Origin: Nocardioides sp. QY071
GTDB lineage: Bacteria > Actinomycetota > Actinomycetes > Propionibacteriales > Nocardioidaceae
NCBI RefSeq assembly: GCF_029961765.1
Contig: NZ_CP124681.1
Span: 2,418,001-2,482,000, forward strand
Length of the DNA: 64,000 nucleotides
Reading direction: 5' to 3'
In this document: one piece after another, positions 1 through 8,653 of the stretch
Position numbering within the stretch: position 1 is the stretch's first letter
Layout: every line of letters starts with the position of its first letter
Program-made: the position numbers and the translations under genes
The notes under the pieces: model-generated
The model's input: only the letters and a program-made list of their open reading frames with translations
Database searches by the model: none
Told to the model about the DNA's origin: nothing

Positions 1-1127
1 ACGCCGGTGTCATCGAGTTCGAGGGCGGCGCCGTCGAGGTGCTCGACGTCCAGCGTCCGGTCCGCGGCCTCGTGGTCCACCAGGTCCGCGTCGTCGACGG
101 CGAGCTGCCCGCCGACGCCCGGCTGCTGCACGCCAAGGTCGACCCGCAGTGGCGCATCGGCGCCCGCCAGGCGCACTCCGGGACCCACATCGTGCACGCC
201 GCGCTGCGCGAGGTGCTCGGGCCCACCGCCCTGCAGTCCGGCTCCTACAACCGGCCCGGCTACCTGCGCCTCGACTTCGGGTGGCTCAACGCTCTCTCGC
301 CCGAGCAGGTGCGCGAGATCGAGCAGGTCTCCAACAACGCGCTGCGCGCCGACCTGCCCGTCGGCTGGCAGTACATGACCCTCGGCGAGGCCAAGGACTG
401 GGGCGCGATCGCCCTCTTCGGTGAGACGTACGACGACCGATCAGTCCGCGTGGTCGAGATCGGCGGCCCGTGGTCGCGTGAGCTGTGCGGTGGCACGCAC
501 GTCGACCACTCCAGCCAGGTCGGCACCATCGTGGTCACCAGCGAGGCCTCGGTCGGCTCCGGCAACCGCCGCATCGAGGCGCTGACCGGCGTCGAGGGCT
601 TCGACTACCTCGCTCGCGAGCGCGACGTCGTCGGCCAGCTCTCCACGCTGCTCAAGACCCAGCCCGGCGACATCGTGGGCCGGGTCGGCGACCTCGTCGA
701 GCGGCTCAAGCAGAGCGAGAAGGAGATCGAGAGGATCCGTCTCGCCCAGCTGCTGTCCGGCGGTGCCGCGCTGGCCGAGGGCGCGAGCGACGTCAACGGC
801 GTGCGCCTGGTCGCCCAGCGCCTCGACGGCGCGAGCGGCGGCGACGTACGCACCCTCGCGACCGACGTCCGCGCCCGGCTCGCCGGCGACGCCCCCGCGG
901 TCGTGGTTCTCATCGGTGCGGCCGACGGCAAGGCGGCGATCGTGGCGGCGCTCAACGACGCCGCCCAGGCCCGCGGCCTCGCGGCCGGCGACCTGGTCCG
1001 CGCGGCGGCGCCCTTCCTCGACGGCAAGGGCGGCGGCAAGGCCGACATGGCGCAGGGCGGCGGAACGGACGTGTCCCGCATCGACGAGGCGCTGGCCGCC
1101 GTGACCGCCGCGGTGGCGCGAGGCTGA
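1..1127 (+). CDS. alaS: Alanyl-tRNA synthetase, C-terminal part (5' end outside window)
   Basis: The reading frame is open from base 3 and the gene is cut by the window edge, leaving about 375 residues. AlaRS charges tRNA-Ala and edits mischarged Ser or Gly. The editing-domain metal-binding motifs are visible: an HSGTH block (about bases 175-190), a variant of the usual HxxxH, and ELCGGTHV (about 481-505). A coiled region follows and then the DHHA1 domain, ending in the family signature DMAQGGGTD. The catalytic and anticodon-recognition parts lie upstream. The stop overlaps the ruvX start as ATGA-type coupling, an arrangement seen in many actinobacteria. Identity is very secure. Confidence 0.97.
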   Translation, partial: AGVIEFEGGAVEVLDVQRPVRGLVVHQVRVVDGELPADARLLHAKVDPQWRIGARQAHSGTHIVHAALREVLGPTALQSGSYNRPGYLRLDFGWLNALSPEQVREIEQVSNNALRADLPVGWQYMTLGEAKDWGAIALFGETYDDRSVRVVEIGGPWSRELCGGTHVDHSSQVGTIVVTSEASVGSGNRRIEALTGVEGFDYLARERDVVGQLSTLLKTQPGDIVGRVGDLVERLKQSEKEIERIRLAQLLSGGAALAEGASDVNGVRLVAQRLDGASGGDVRTLATDVRARLAGDAPAVVVLIGAADGKAAIVAALNDAAQARGLAAGDLVRAAAPFLDGKGGGKADMAQGGGTDVSRIDEALAAVTAAVARG

Positions 1128-1597
1128 TGAGGCACGGCGTCCGCCTCGGCGTCGACCCGGGCGACGCGCGGATCGGTGTCGCCCGCAGCGACCCGTCCGG
1201 CGTGCTCGCGACCCCGGTCGAGACGGTGCGGCGCGGCAAGGGCGACCTGCGCCGCCTCCACCAGATTCTCGCCGAGGAGAACGCGGTGGAGGTCGTGATG
1301 GGCCTGCCCCGCTCGCTCGGCGGCGGGGAGGGCCCGGCGGCGCTCAAGACCCGCGAGTTCGCCGTACGCCTGGCCCGGCGGATCGAGCCCGTCCCGGTGC
1401 GGCTGGTCGACGAGCGGCTCACCACGGTGACCGCGGAGGCTATGCTGCGCGACCAGCGCAAGGGAGCGAAGCGCCGAGCCGTGGTCGACCAGGTCGCGGC
1501 CGTCGTCATCCTCCAGCAGGCGCTGGATGCAGAACGCGCGACCGGCAACCCTCCGGGGGAGCTGGTGACCCCCACGCACGAGGAGACGCATGACTGA
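1127..1597 (+). CDS. ruvX: RuvX/YqgF Holliday-junction resolvase-like nuclease
   Basis: The product has 156 residues, the normal family length. It has an RNase-H-like fold with the first acidic motif GVDPGDARIGVARSD near residues 8-22, then MGLPRSLGG and the C-terminal DERLTTVTAE motif. The family is implicated in processing of the pre-16S rRNA 5' end and in junction resolution. The ATG at 1127 overlaps the alaS stop, and the 3' end overlaps mltG by 8 bases, so the three are probably co-translated. A longer open frame upstream lies inside alaS and is not used. The alaS-ruvX-mltG-aroE order supports the call. Confidence 0.96.
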   Translation: MRHGVRLGVDPGDARIGVARSDPSGVLATPVETVRRGKGDLRRLHQILAEENAVEVVMGLPRSLGGGEGPAALKTREFAVRLARRIEPVPVRLVDERLTTVTAEAMLRDQRKGAKRRAVVDQVAAVVILQQALDAERATGNPPGELVTPTHEETHD

Positions 1598-2741
1598 GCC
1601 GCTGCCCGAGCACGTCGAGGACGCAGGTCACGACCTGCTCCCCGGTACGGCGGCCGGTGGCCGCCGGCGGGCCGAGAAGCGGCGTCGGGGCGGTTGCCTG
1701 CCGATGCTGCTCGTGGTGGTGCTGTTCTGCGGCATCGTCGCCTGGTTCGCGCGCGGCGCGATCGCCGACGTCAAGGACATGTTCGCCGGTCCCGAGGACT
1801 TCGCCGGGCCGGGCAGCGGCGAGGTCACCTTCGTCATCGACCCCGGCCAGTCGGTCTCCTCGATGGGCGCCGAGCTGCAGGATCTCGGCGTGGTGAAGTC
1901 CTCCGATGCCTTCGTCGACGCCGCCGCCAAGGACGGCCGCTCCACCAAGATCCAGGCCGGCACCTACCTGCTCAAGAGCCGGATGAAGGCCGCCGACGTC
2001 GTCGCGATCCTCGTCGACCCCTCGCAGATCGCCCAGGACACGGTGACCATCCCCGAGGGCAAGCGGACCTCGGACATCGTCAAGATCCTCGCCAAGAGCA
2101 CCGACTTCAAGGCCAAGCAGTTCCAGGCGGTGCTCGACGACCCGGCCGCGCTCGGCCTGCCCGCGTCGGCGGGAGGCAACCCGGAGGGCTACCTGTTCCC
2201 GGCGACCTACACGATCACCCCGGCCGACACCCCGCAGTCGATCCTGGCCGCGATGGTCGCCAAGGGGGAGTCGGTGATGACCGACCTCGGCCTCGACGCC
2301 CAGGCACAGGCGCTCGGCCTGACCGCCCACGAGGTGCTGACCGTCGCGAGCATGCTGGAGTTCGAGGCGAACCGCACCCAGGACTACCCGAAGGTGGCGC
2401 GGGCGATCTACAACCGCCTCGACAAGGGGATGGCCCTGCAGTCGGACGCCACGGTCGCCTACGCGAACGGGCTCTCCGGCGAGGTGTGGACCACCTCCGC
2501 GCAGCGCGACATCGACTCGCCCTACAACACCTATGCCAACACCGGCCTGCCGCCGGGACCGATCGGCAACCCCGGCCAGGCGACCATCGACGCCGCGCTG
2601 CACCCGGCCGAGGGGCCGTGGCTGTACTGGGTCGTGGTCAACCTGAAGACCGGGGAGACCGTCTTCTCGACCACGCTGGCCGAGCACAACGCGGCCACCG
2701 AGCGGCTTCGTGAGTACTGCAAGACCTCCGACGCCTGCTGA
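1590..2741 (+). CDS. mltG: Endolytic murein transglycosylase MltG
   Basis: The product has 383 residues. A basic cytoplasmic stretch (RRRAEKRRRGG) precedes one membrane helix at about residues 38-58, so the enzyme faces the cell wall. A LysM-like region and then the YceG domain follow, with PEGYLFPATY. The catalytic region SMLEFEA places the glutamate equivalent to the E. coli active-site Glu at about E257. Later motifs are AIYNRL and SPYNTY..GLPPGPIGNPG. MltG cuts nascent glycan strands and sets their length. It sits between ruvX and aroE as in other actinobacteria. Confidence 0.95.
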   Translation: MTEPLPEHVEDAGHDLLPGTAAGGRRRAEKRRRGGCLPMLLVVVLFCGIVAWFARGAIADVKDMFAGPEDFAGPGSGEVTFVIDPGQSVSSMGAELQDLGVVKSSDAFVDAAAKDGRSTKIQAGTYLLKSRMKAADVVAILVDPSQIAQDTVTIPEGKRTSDIVKILAKSTDFKAKQFQAVLDDPAALGLPASAGGNPEGYLFPATYTITPADTPQSILAAMVAKGESVMTDLGLDAQAQALGLTAHEVLTVASMLEFEANRTQDYPKVARAIYNRLDKGMALQSDATVAYANGLSGEVWTTSAQRDIDSPYNTYANTGLPPGPIGNPGQATIDAALHPAEGPWLYWVVVNLKTGETVFSTTLAEHNAATERLREYCKTSDAC

Positions 2742-2751
2742 TGCCGTGTCG

Positions 2752-3558
2752 ATGAGGTGTGCGGTCCTGGGTGACCCGGTCGCCCACTCGCTCTCGCCGA
2801 GCCTGCACCGGGCGGGGTACGCCGCACTCGGCCTGGAGGCGACGTACGACGCCGTGCGGGTGCCGGCCGGTGGTCTGGCAGGCTTCGTGGCCGGCCTCGG
2901 ACCCGAGTGGCGGGGGCTGTCGGTGACCGCGCCGCTCAAGCGCGAGGCCCTGGCGCTGGCCGGCGAGGTCTCCGACCTCGCCGTGCTCGCCGGTGGCGCC
3001 AACACCCTGGTGCGGACCCCGGCCGGGTGGCTCGCCGACAACACCGACGTCCCGGGTGCGGTGGCGGCGATCCGGGAGCGCTTCGCCGGGGACCTGTCGA
3101 CGGCGACCGTGCTCGGCGGCGGCGCCACCGCCGCGAGCGTGGGCCTGGCGCTCGCCGACCTCGGCATCGGTGCCATCACCGTCGCGGCCCGCAACCCGGG
3201 CAACGCGGCGGCTGCGGTGGCGGCGATCGAGCGTCACCCGTCGGCTCCCCGGGTGGTCGTCGTACCGCTGGACGAGGTGGGCCGGGCCGGTGACGTCCTG
3301 GTCTCCACCGTGCCCGCGGCGGCCCAGACCGACGACCTGGTCGGGCGGGTGCTGCCCGCGGACGTGGTCTTCGAGGTCACCTACAACGAGTGGCCCACCC
3401 CGCTGGTCGCCGCGGCCCTGTCCGCCGGAGCGACCGTCGTGTCCGGGCTGGACCTGCTCGTCCACCAGGCGGTGCTCCAGTTCGGCATGTTCACTGGTCA
3501 CGACGGGCCACTGGACGCCATGCGCTCGGCGGGCGAAGCCGCGCTCGCGGCTCGGTAG
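2752..3558 (+). CDS. aroE: Shikimate dehydrogenase
   Basis: The enzyme reduces 3-dehydroshikimate to shikimate with NADPH. The shikimate-binding SLSPSLH motif lies near the N terminus, followed by the catalytic lysine in APLK, the NTD motif, and a Rossmann segment VLGGGATAAS. The C-terminal DLLVHQAVLQF motif is typical. I chose the ATG at 2752 because the upstream GTG codons either lie inside mltG (2710) or add only two residues (2746). No clear Shine-Dalgarno sequence is visible, and the gene follows the mltG stop by 10 bases. It belongs with the aroC/K/B/Q genes downstream, five of the seven shikimate steps in one run; DAHP synthase and aroA are absent here. Confidence 0.93.
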   Translation: MRCAVLGDPVAHSLSPSLHRAGYAALGLEATYDAVRVPAGGLAGFVAGLGPEWRGLSVTAPLKREALALAGEVSDLAVLAGGANTLVRTPAGWLADNTDVPGAVAAIRERFAGDLSTATVLGGGATAASVGLALADLGIGAITVAARNPGNAAAAVAAIERHPSAPRVVVVPLDEVGRAGDVLVSTVPAAAQTDDLVGRVLPADVVFEVTYNEWPTPLVAAALSAGATVVSGLDLLVHQAVLQFGMFTGHDGPLDAMRSAGEAALAAR

Positions 3559-3568
3559 GTTCGGCGCC

Positions 3569-4267
3569 ATGGAGTGGGTGCCCGCGCTGGCCTGCGCGCT
3601 CGTCGGCGCGGCGCTGGGGCTGTCGGTGCCGTGGCTGATCGCGCTGTGCCCCGAGCCGGAGCACGACCCGAGCGAGAACCCCGACGACTTCCCCGACCAC
3701 GTCCCGTTCGCGGATCTCGCCGCCCGTCCCGGGCTGCGGCCGCGCAGCGCCCTCGCGTGCGGGCTCGCGGCCGGCGTGCTCGGCCTGGCGCTCGGCTGGA
3801 GCTGGGCCCTGCTCTGGCTGCTCGTCCTGGTGCCCGTGTGCTGCGCGCTGACGGTGATCGACTACGTCACCTGGTACCTCCCTTCGCGCCTGATCCGGCC
3901 CTCCTGGCTGGTGACCGGCGTCCTGGTCGGCGTGGTCGCGGTGGTCCTCGGCGACGCGAAGGTGGCGCTGTGGGGGCTGATCGGGTTCCTCGCCCTCGGC
4001 GGCTACTACGGCCTGATCCGGCTGGTCAGCCCGCGCGCGATGGCCGGCGGCGACGTCCGGCTCGCCGCGCTGCTCGGCATCGCGCTGGGCCCGTTCGGTG
4101 CGCCGGTCCTGGTCGCCTCCGTCCTGGCGGCCGCGGTCCTCGGCGTGCTGGGCATGGTGCCCATGCGGCGCAGCGGCACCATGATCCGCCGGCGGGTGCC
4201 GTACGGGCCGTTCCTCGTGCTGGGTGGGCTGGTCGCCGTCGTCGTGGGACAGGTCCTCGGCGGCTGA
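3569..4267 (+). CDS. A24-family prepilin peptidase
   Basis: The product has 232 residues and five to seven hydrophobic helices. The two catalytic aspartates of type IV prepilin/archaeal-type leader peptidases are visible, the first in VIDYVTWYLP and the second in GGDVRLAALLG. The enzyme would process pilin-like signal peptides at the membrane (Tad/Flp or type IV pilus). It lacks the long N-terminal cysteine-rich methyltransferase loop of PilD. A TAGGTT box at 3556-3561 lies 7 bases before the ATG, so the transcript may be leaderless. No pilin genes are in the window; an aroE-peptidase-aroC order occurs in other actinobacteria. Confidence 0.88.
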   Translation: MEWVPALACALVGAALGLSVPWLIALCPEPEHDPSENPDDFPDHVPFADLAARPGLRPRSALACGLAAGVLGLALGWSWALLWLLVLVPVCCALTVIDYVTWYLPSRLIRPSWLVTGVLVGVVAVVLGDAKVALWGLIGFLALGGYYGLIRLVSPRAMAGGDVRLAALLGIALGPFGAPVLVASVLAAAVLGVLGMVPMRRSGTMIRRRVPYGPFLVLGGLVAVVVGQVLGG

Positions 4268-4291
4268 GCGCACCGTGGGAGACTGGTTCCC

Positions 4292-5470
4292 ATGTTGCGC
4301 TGGCTGACCGCGGGGGAGTCCCACGGCCCCTCCCTGGTCGCGATCCTCGAGGGCCTGCCGGCCCACGTCGAGGTCACGACCGATGACATCTCCGACTCGC
4401 TCGCCCGCCGTCGCCTCGGCTACGGCCGCGGCGCCCGGATGAAGTTCGAGGCCGACGAGGTCACCATCACCGGAGGCGTGCGGCACGGGCGCACCCAGGG
4501 CGGGCCGGTCGCGATCCAGGTCGGCAACACCGAGTGGCCGAAGTGGGAGACCGTGATGGCGGCCGACCCGGTCGACCCCGCCGTGCTCGAGGCCCAGGCC
4601 CGCAACGCCCCGCTCACCCGCCCGCGGCCCGGCCACGCCGACCTCGCGGGCATGCAGAAGTACGACTTCGCCGACGCCCGCCCGATTCTCGAGCGCGCCT
4701 CCGCCCGCGAGACCGCGGCCCGGGTCGCGCTCGGCCGGGTGGCCAGCAACTTCCTCGAGCAGGCCACTGGTGCGCGCATCGTCAGCCACGTGCTTGAGAT
4801 CGGCGGCGTCCGTACGCCGTCGCGCGACGTCCCCGCCCCGGCCGACGTCGAGCGTCTCGACGCCGACCCGGTGCGCTGCCTCGACGCCGACGGCTCGAAG
4901 CTCATGGTCGAGCGGATCGACCAGGCCCACAAGGACGGCGACACCCTCGGCGGCGTCGTCGAGGTCGTCGTCCACGGCCTCCCGCCGGGCCTCGGCTCCC
5001 ACGTCCACTGGGACCGCCGTCTCGACGCGCGCCTCGCCGGCGCGCTGATGGGCATCCAGGCGATCAAGGGCGTCGAGGTCGGCGACGGCTTCGAGCTGGC
5101 CGCGACCCCGGGCTCCCTGGCCCACGACGAGATCGTCCCGACCGAGGACGGCCTCCGGCGCGTCTCCGGCCGCTCCGGCGGCACCGAGGGCGGCATGACC
5201 ACCGGCGAGGTCCTCCGCGTCCGCGCGGCGATGAAGCCGATCGCCACCGTCCCGCGCGCACTGCGCACCGTCGACCTCGCCACCGGCGAGGAGGCGGTCG
5301 CGCACCACCAGCGCTCCGACGTCTGCGCGGTCCCCGCGGCCGGCATCGTCGCCGAGGCGATGGTCGCGCTGGTGCTCGCCGAGGCGGTGCTGGAGAAGTT
5401 CGGCGGCGACTCGGTCCAGGAGACCCGCCGCAACGTGCAGTCGTACCTCGACACCCTCCGGTTCAAGTGA
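4292..5470 (+). CDS. aroC: Chorismate synthase
   Basis: The product has 392 residues, the normal length. It converts EPSP to chorismate with reduced FMN. The start motif [20 protein letters not shown], the signature [12 protein letters not shown] and the C-terminal [15 protein letters not shown] flavin/substrate loop are all intact. The final GTGA overlaps the aroK start by 4 bases, so aroC, aroK, aroB and aroQ are translationally coupled in one operon. The start is the ATG at 4292. Confidence 0.98.
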   Translation: MLRWLTAGESHGPSLVAILEGLPAHVEVTTDDISDSLARRRLGYGRGARMKFEADEVTITGGVRHGRTQGGPVAIQVGNTEWPKWETVMAADPVDPAVLEAQARNAPLTRPRPGHADLAGMQKYDFADARPILERASARETAARVALGRVASNFLEQATGARIVSHVLEIGGVRTPSRDVPAPADVERLDADPVRCLDADGSKLMVERIDQAHKDGDTLGGVVEVVVHGLPPGLGSHVHWDRRLDARLAGALMGIQAIKGVEVGDGFELAATPGSLAHDEIVPTEDGLRRVSGRSGGTEGGMTTGEVLRVRAAMKPIATVPRALRTVDLATGEEAVAHHQRSDVCAVPAAGIVAEAMVALVLAEAVLEKFGGDSVQETRRNVQSYLDTLRFK

Positions 5471-5985
5471 CGGGCGGGCCGCGTGCGGTCCTGATCGGCA
5501 CGATGGGTGCCGGCAAGACCACCGTCGGCCGGCTGCTCGCCGAGCGGCTCGGGGTCGGGTTCGCCGACACCGACGAGCTGATCGAGGCGCAGTACGGCAA
5601 GTCCGTCCAGGACATCTTCGTCGAGGACGGCGAGGCGACCTTCCGCGCGCTCGAGCGGGCCGCGGTCGCGCGTGCGCTCGAGGAGAGCGACGGCGTGCTC
5701 TCCCTCGGCGGCGGCGCGGTGCTCGACCCCGCCACCCAGGCCCTGCTCGCGGCCCACCAGGTCGTCTTCCTGCGCGTCGGGCTCGCCGACGCCGTCAAGC
5801 GGGTCGGCCTCGGCTCCGGGCGCCCGCTGCTGCTCGGCAACGTGCGAGCCCGGGTCAAGCAGCTCCTCGACGAGCGTGCTCCGGTCTACGCCGGCCTGGC
5901 CCGGATCACCGTCGACACCGACGGTCGCGCGCCCGCCGAGATCACCGCCGAGATCGTCACCGCCCTCCAGGGAGAACCCGCATGA
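5467..5985 (+). CDS. aroK: Shikimate kinase
   Basis: The product has 172 residues and a GTG start that overlaps the aroC stop. The P-loop is [11 protein letters not shown] (about residues 11-21). The shikimate-binding Asp lies in DTDELIE, and the Walker-B-like region is LSLGGGAVL. It phosphorylates shikimate at the 3-OH using ATP. It overlaps aroB by 4 bases (ATGA). Confidence 0.97.
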   Translation: MTGGPRAVLIGTMGAGKTTVGRLLAERLGVGFADTDELIEAQYGKSVQDIFVEDGEATFRALERAAVARALEESDGVLSLGGGAVLDPATQALLAAHQVVFLRVGLADAVKRVGLGSGRPLLLGNVRARVKQLLDERAPVYAGLARITVDTDGRAPAEITAEIVTALQGEPA

Positions 5986-7079
5986 GCGAGCCCACTGTCA
6001 TCGCGGTGACCGCCGCGGCGCCGTACGACGTCGTGGTCGGCCACGGCGTCCTCGACCGCCTGCGCGGCCTGCTGCCCGTCGGCGTCCAGCGGGTCGCCAT
6101 CATCACCCCCGAGTCGCTCGAGGACCTGCTCGAGCCGTTCGCCGACCTGCTCGAGGGCCTCGACGTCGTCGTGCTGCAGGTGCCCGACGGCGAGGAGGCG
6201 AAGAACTGGGAGGTCGCCGCGGCCTGCTGGGAGTCGCTCGGCGAGGAGGGCTTCACCCGCTCCGACGCCGTGGTCACCCTCGGCGGCGGCGCGACCACCG
6301 ACCTCGGCGGGTTCGTGGCCGCGACCTGGCTGCGGGGCGTCGCGGTGGTCCACGTCCCGACCACCGTGCTGGCGATGGTCGATGCCGCGGTCGGCGGCAA
6401 GACCGGGATCAACACCCCCGCCGGCAAGAACCTGGTCGGCTCCTTCCACGAGCCGGCCGGTGTGCTGTGCGACCTCGCGCTGCTCGAGACCCTGCCGCGC
6501 GCCGAGGTCGTGGCCGGGCTCGGCGAGGTCGTGAAGTGCGGCTTCATCGCCGACCCGCGCATCCTCGAGCTCGTCGAGCAGACCGACCCGTCGGAGCTGA
6601 CCGCGGACTCGCCGGTGCTGCGCGAGCTGGTCGAGCGCGCGATCCGGGTCAAGGCCGACGTCGTCGCCGACGACCTCAAGGAGACCGGGGGAGTCGACGG
6701 CCATCCCGGCCGGGAGGTCCTCAACTACGGGCACACCCTCGCGCACGCCATCGAGAGGGCCACCGACTACTCCATCCGGCACGGCGAGGCCGTGGCGCTG
6801 GGGTGCGTGTACGTCGCCGAGCTGGCCGCGCGCGCCGGGTCGCTGTCGCCCGAGGTCGTCGAGCGCCACCGCGCGGTGTTCGGCCGGGTCGGCCTGCCGA
6901 CCTCGTGGAGCGGCGCCGACTTCGACACCCTGCTCGCCACGATGCGGGTGGACAAGAAGGCCCGCGGCAACCAGCTGCGCTTCGTCGTGCTCGAGGACCT
7001 GGCCCGGCCGGTCGTGCTCGCCGGTCCGTCCGAGGCGGACCTGCGGGCGTCGTACGCTTCCCTAGGCTCGGGCGCATGA
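5982..7079 (+). CDS. aroB: 3-Dehydroquinate synthase
   Basis: The product has 365 residues and is NAD- and metal-dependent; it converts DAHP to 3-dehydroquinate. Visible motifs are DGEEAKNWEV, the nucleotide-binding GGGATTDLGGFVAATWLRG, TTVLAMVDAAVGGKTGIN, and the metal ligands around LNYGHTLAHAIE and RHGEAVALG. The start is ATG at 5982, coupled to aroK, and the stop overlaps the aroQ ATG. There are no unusual substitutions in the conserved blocks. Confidence 0.98.
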   Translation: MSEPTVIAVTAAAPYDVVVGHGVLDRLRGLLPVGVQRVAIITPESLEDLLEPFADLLEGLDVVVLQVPDGEEAKNWEVAAACWESLGEEGFTRSDAVVTLGGGATTDLGGFVAATWLRGVAVVHVPTTVLAMVDAAVGGKTGINTPAGKNLVGSFHEPAGVLCDLALLETLPRAEVVAGLGEVVKCGFIADPRILELVEQTDPSELTADSPVLRELVERAIRVKADVVADDLKETGGVDGHPGREVLNYGHTLAHAIERATDYSIRHGEAVALGCVYVAELAARAGSLSPEVVERHRAVFGRVGLPTSWSGADFDTLLATMRVDKKARGNQLRFVVLEDLARPVVLAGPSEADLRASYASLGSGA

Positions 7080-7525
7080 GCAAGCGTGACGTCTACGTCC
7101 TCAACGGCCCCAACCTGGGCCGCCTCGGCAGGCGCCAGCCGGAGATCTACGGCACGACGACGCACCTCGACCTGCAGAACGAGCTGATGCCGCGGTGGGG
7201 CAAGGAGCTCGGGCTCAAGATCCACTTCTCGCAGACCAACCACGAGGGCGAGCTGCTCGACTGGCTCAACCACGCGGCCGACAAGGCCTGGCCGGTCGTG
7301 CTCAACGCGGGCGCCTGGACCCACTACTCCTACGCCCTCTACGACGCCTGCGCGCAGCTGACCGCGCCGCTCGTCGAGGTGCACATCAGCGCGCCGTCGA
7401 AGCGGCCCGAGGAGTTCCGGCACACCTCGGTCGTCACCCCCCACGCTGCGAAGGTGATCGAGGGCGAGGGCATCGACGGCTACCGGCAGGCGCTGGAATT
7501 CATCGCAGCGCGGCCTGCCCACTAG
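7076..7525 (+). CDS. aroQ: Type II 3-dehydroquinate dehydratase with variant substrate loop
   Basis: The product has 149 residues. It dehydrates 3-dehydroquinate to 3-dehydroshikimate. The N-terminal GPNLGRLG, the lid Arg/Tyr pair in RRQPEIYG, and the catalytic His in THYSYAL are present. Compared with the usual type II pattern, the downstream loop is altered. The common EVHxSN..xREEFR reads EVHISAPSKRPEEFR here, so the Asn after Ser is replaced and the arginine is shifted. A TAGGCT box (7063-7068) sits 7 bases before the ATG, besides the overlap with aroB, so an internal leaderless promoter is possible. It is the likely sole dehydroquinase of this operon. Confidence 0.9.
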   Translation: MSKRDVYVLNGPNLGRLGRRQPEIYGTTTHLDLQNELMPRWGKELGLKIHFSQTNHEGELLDWLNHAADKAWPVVLNAGAWTHYSYALYDACAQLTAPLVEVHISAPSKRPEEFRHTSVVTPHAAKVIEGEGIDGYRQALEFIAARPAH

Positions 7526-7528
7526 ACT
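7499..7528 (+). promoter_or_regulatory. Possible promoter for efp-nusB
   Basis: A TAGACT -10-like hexamer at 7523-7528 overlaps the aroQ stop codon. A weak TTCATC -35-like hexamer at 7499-7504 lies 18 bases upstream. This would give efp a leader of about 60 bases carrying the AGAAGG ribosome site seen 5' of its ATG. The box match alone is modest evidence. Confidence 0.4.
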
Positions 7529-7596
7529 TGTCGGTCGGCCCTGTGTCGTGTGCTGGGGCCGACCCGATCTTCGACATCTCGACAGAAGGCTGACGC

Positions 7597-8163
7597 ATGG
7601 CAACGACGAACGACCTCAAGAACGGCATGGTGCTGAACCTGGAGGGCCAGCTCTGGCAGGTGGTCGAGTTCCAGCACGTGAAGCCGGGCAAGGGCCCCGC
7701 GTTCGTCCGCACCAAGCTCAAGCACGTCGAGTCGGGCAAGAACGTCGACAAGACCTTCAACGCCGGCACCAAGGTCGAGACCGCCACGGTCGACCGCCGC
7801 TCGTTCCAGTACCTCTACAACGACGGCACCAACTTCGTCTTCATGGACGTCCAGGACTACGACCAGCTCGAGGTCGACCCGGCCATCGTCGGCACCGCCG
7901 CCGGCTTCCTCCTGGAGAACCAGGAGGTCATCCTGGCCACCAACGAGGGCCGCGTGCTCTTCATCGAGATGCCGGCCTCCGTCGAGCTGCTCGTGTCCTA
8001 CACCGAGCCCGGCGTCGTCGGCGACTCCGCCACCGGCCGCACGAAGCCCGCCACCCTCGAGACCGGCGCCGAGATCCAGGTCCCGCTGTTCATCGAGCAG
8101 GGCGAGAAGATCAAGGTCGACACCCGCGAGGGCGGCTCGTACCTCTCGCGCGTGAAGGGCTGA
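7597..8163 (+). CDS. efp: Translation elongation factor P
   Basis: The product has 188 residues and three beta-barrel domains. It relieves ribosome stalling at polyproline. The conserved tip lysine lies in the loop [13 protein letters not shown] (about residue 32). Domain II has [12 protein letters not shown], and the C-terminal EF-P signature is around [17 protein letters not shown]. An AGAAGG Shine-Dalgarno precedes the ATG. nusB follows immediately, as in many actinobacteria. Confidence 0.98.
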   Translation: MATTNDLKNGMVLNLEGQLWQVVEFQHVKPGKGPAFVRTKLKHVESGKNVDKTFNAGTKVETATVDRRSFQYLYNDGTNFVFMDVQDYDQLEVDPAIVGTAAGFLLENQEVILATNEGRVLFIEMPASVELLVSYTEPGVVGDSATGRTKPATLETGAEIQVPLFIEQGEKIKVDTREGGSYLSRVKG

Positions 8164-8171
8164 TCAACCAA

Positions 8172-8579
8172 GTGGGAGCCCGGACCAAGGCCCGCAAGCG
8201 CGCCCTCGACGTCCTGTACGCCGCCGACCTGCGCGGCGAGACGGGCGTCGAGGCGCTCGAGCGGGTCATCGCCGAGGGCGAGGCCCCGGCGAACCCCTAC
8301 ACCGCCGTGCTGGTGCGCGGCGTGAGCGAGCGTCGTGATCGGATCGACGAGGTGCTCGAGGAGTTCTCCACCGACTGGAGCCTGGCCCGGATGCCCGCGG
8401 TCGACCGCAACGTGCTCCGGATCGGCGTCTGGGAGCTGCTCTGGGCCGACGACGTGCCCGACACCGTCGCGGTGACCGAGGCGATGGGCCTGGTCCGCGA
8501 GCTGTCGACCGACGAGTCGCCGGCGTTCGTCAACGGGGTGCTGGGCGCGATCCAGCGCAAGAAGGCCACGCTCGTCTGA
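8172..8579 (+). CDS. nusB: Transcription antitermination factor NusB
   Basis: The product has 135 residues and an all-helical fold. The N-terminal ARTKARKRALDVLYAADLRG is the boxA RNA-binding face. The C-terminal VAVTEAMGLVRELSTDESPAFVNGVLGAI is the family signature. It acts with NusE/NusA on rRNA operons. The start is GTG at 8172, eight bases after the efp stop; the longer open frame upstream is only efp read out of frame. A hairpin terminates the unit just downstream. Confidence 0.95.
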   Translation: MGARTKARKRALDVLYAADLRGETGVEALERVIAEGEAPANPYTAVLVRGVSERRDRIDEVLEEFSTDWSLARMPAVDRNVLRIGVWELLWADDVPDTVAVTEAMGLVRELSTDESPAFVNGVLGAIQRKKATLV

Positions 8580-8586
8580 GCACAGA

Positions 8587-8629
8587 CAGCCCGCCGGGCC
8601 ACGGTCGCGAGACCGGGCGCGGCGGGCTG
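8587..8629 (+). terminator. Hairpin between convergent nusB and aldehyde dehydrogenase genes
   Basis: The arm CAGCCCGCCG (8587-8596) pairs perfectly with CGGCGGGCTG (8620-8629) across a 23-base loop that can itself fold. There is no T-tract, as is common for actinobacterial terminators. Its place between two converging genes supports a bidirectional terminator and marks the left edge of the catabolic island. Confidence 0.7.
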
Positions 8630-8653
8630 CGTGCTCCCTGGACCAGCGCCGGC

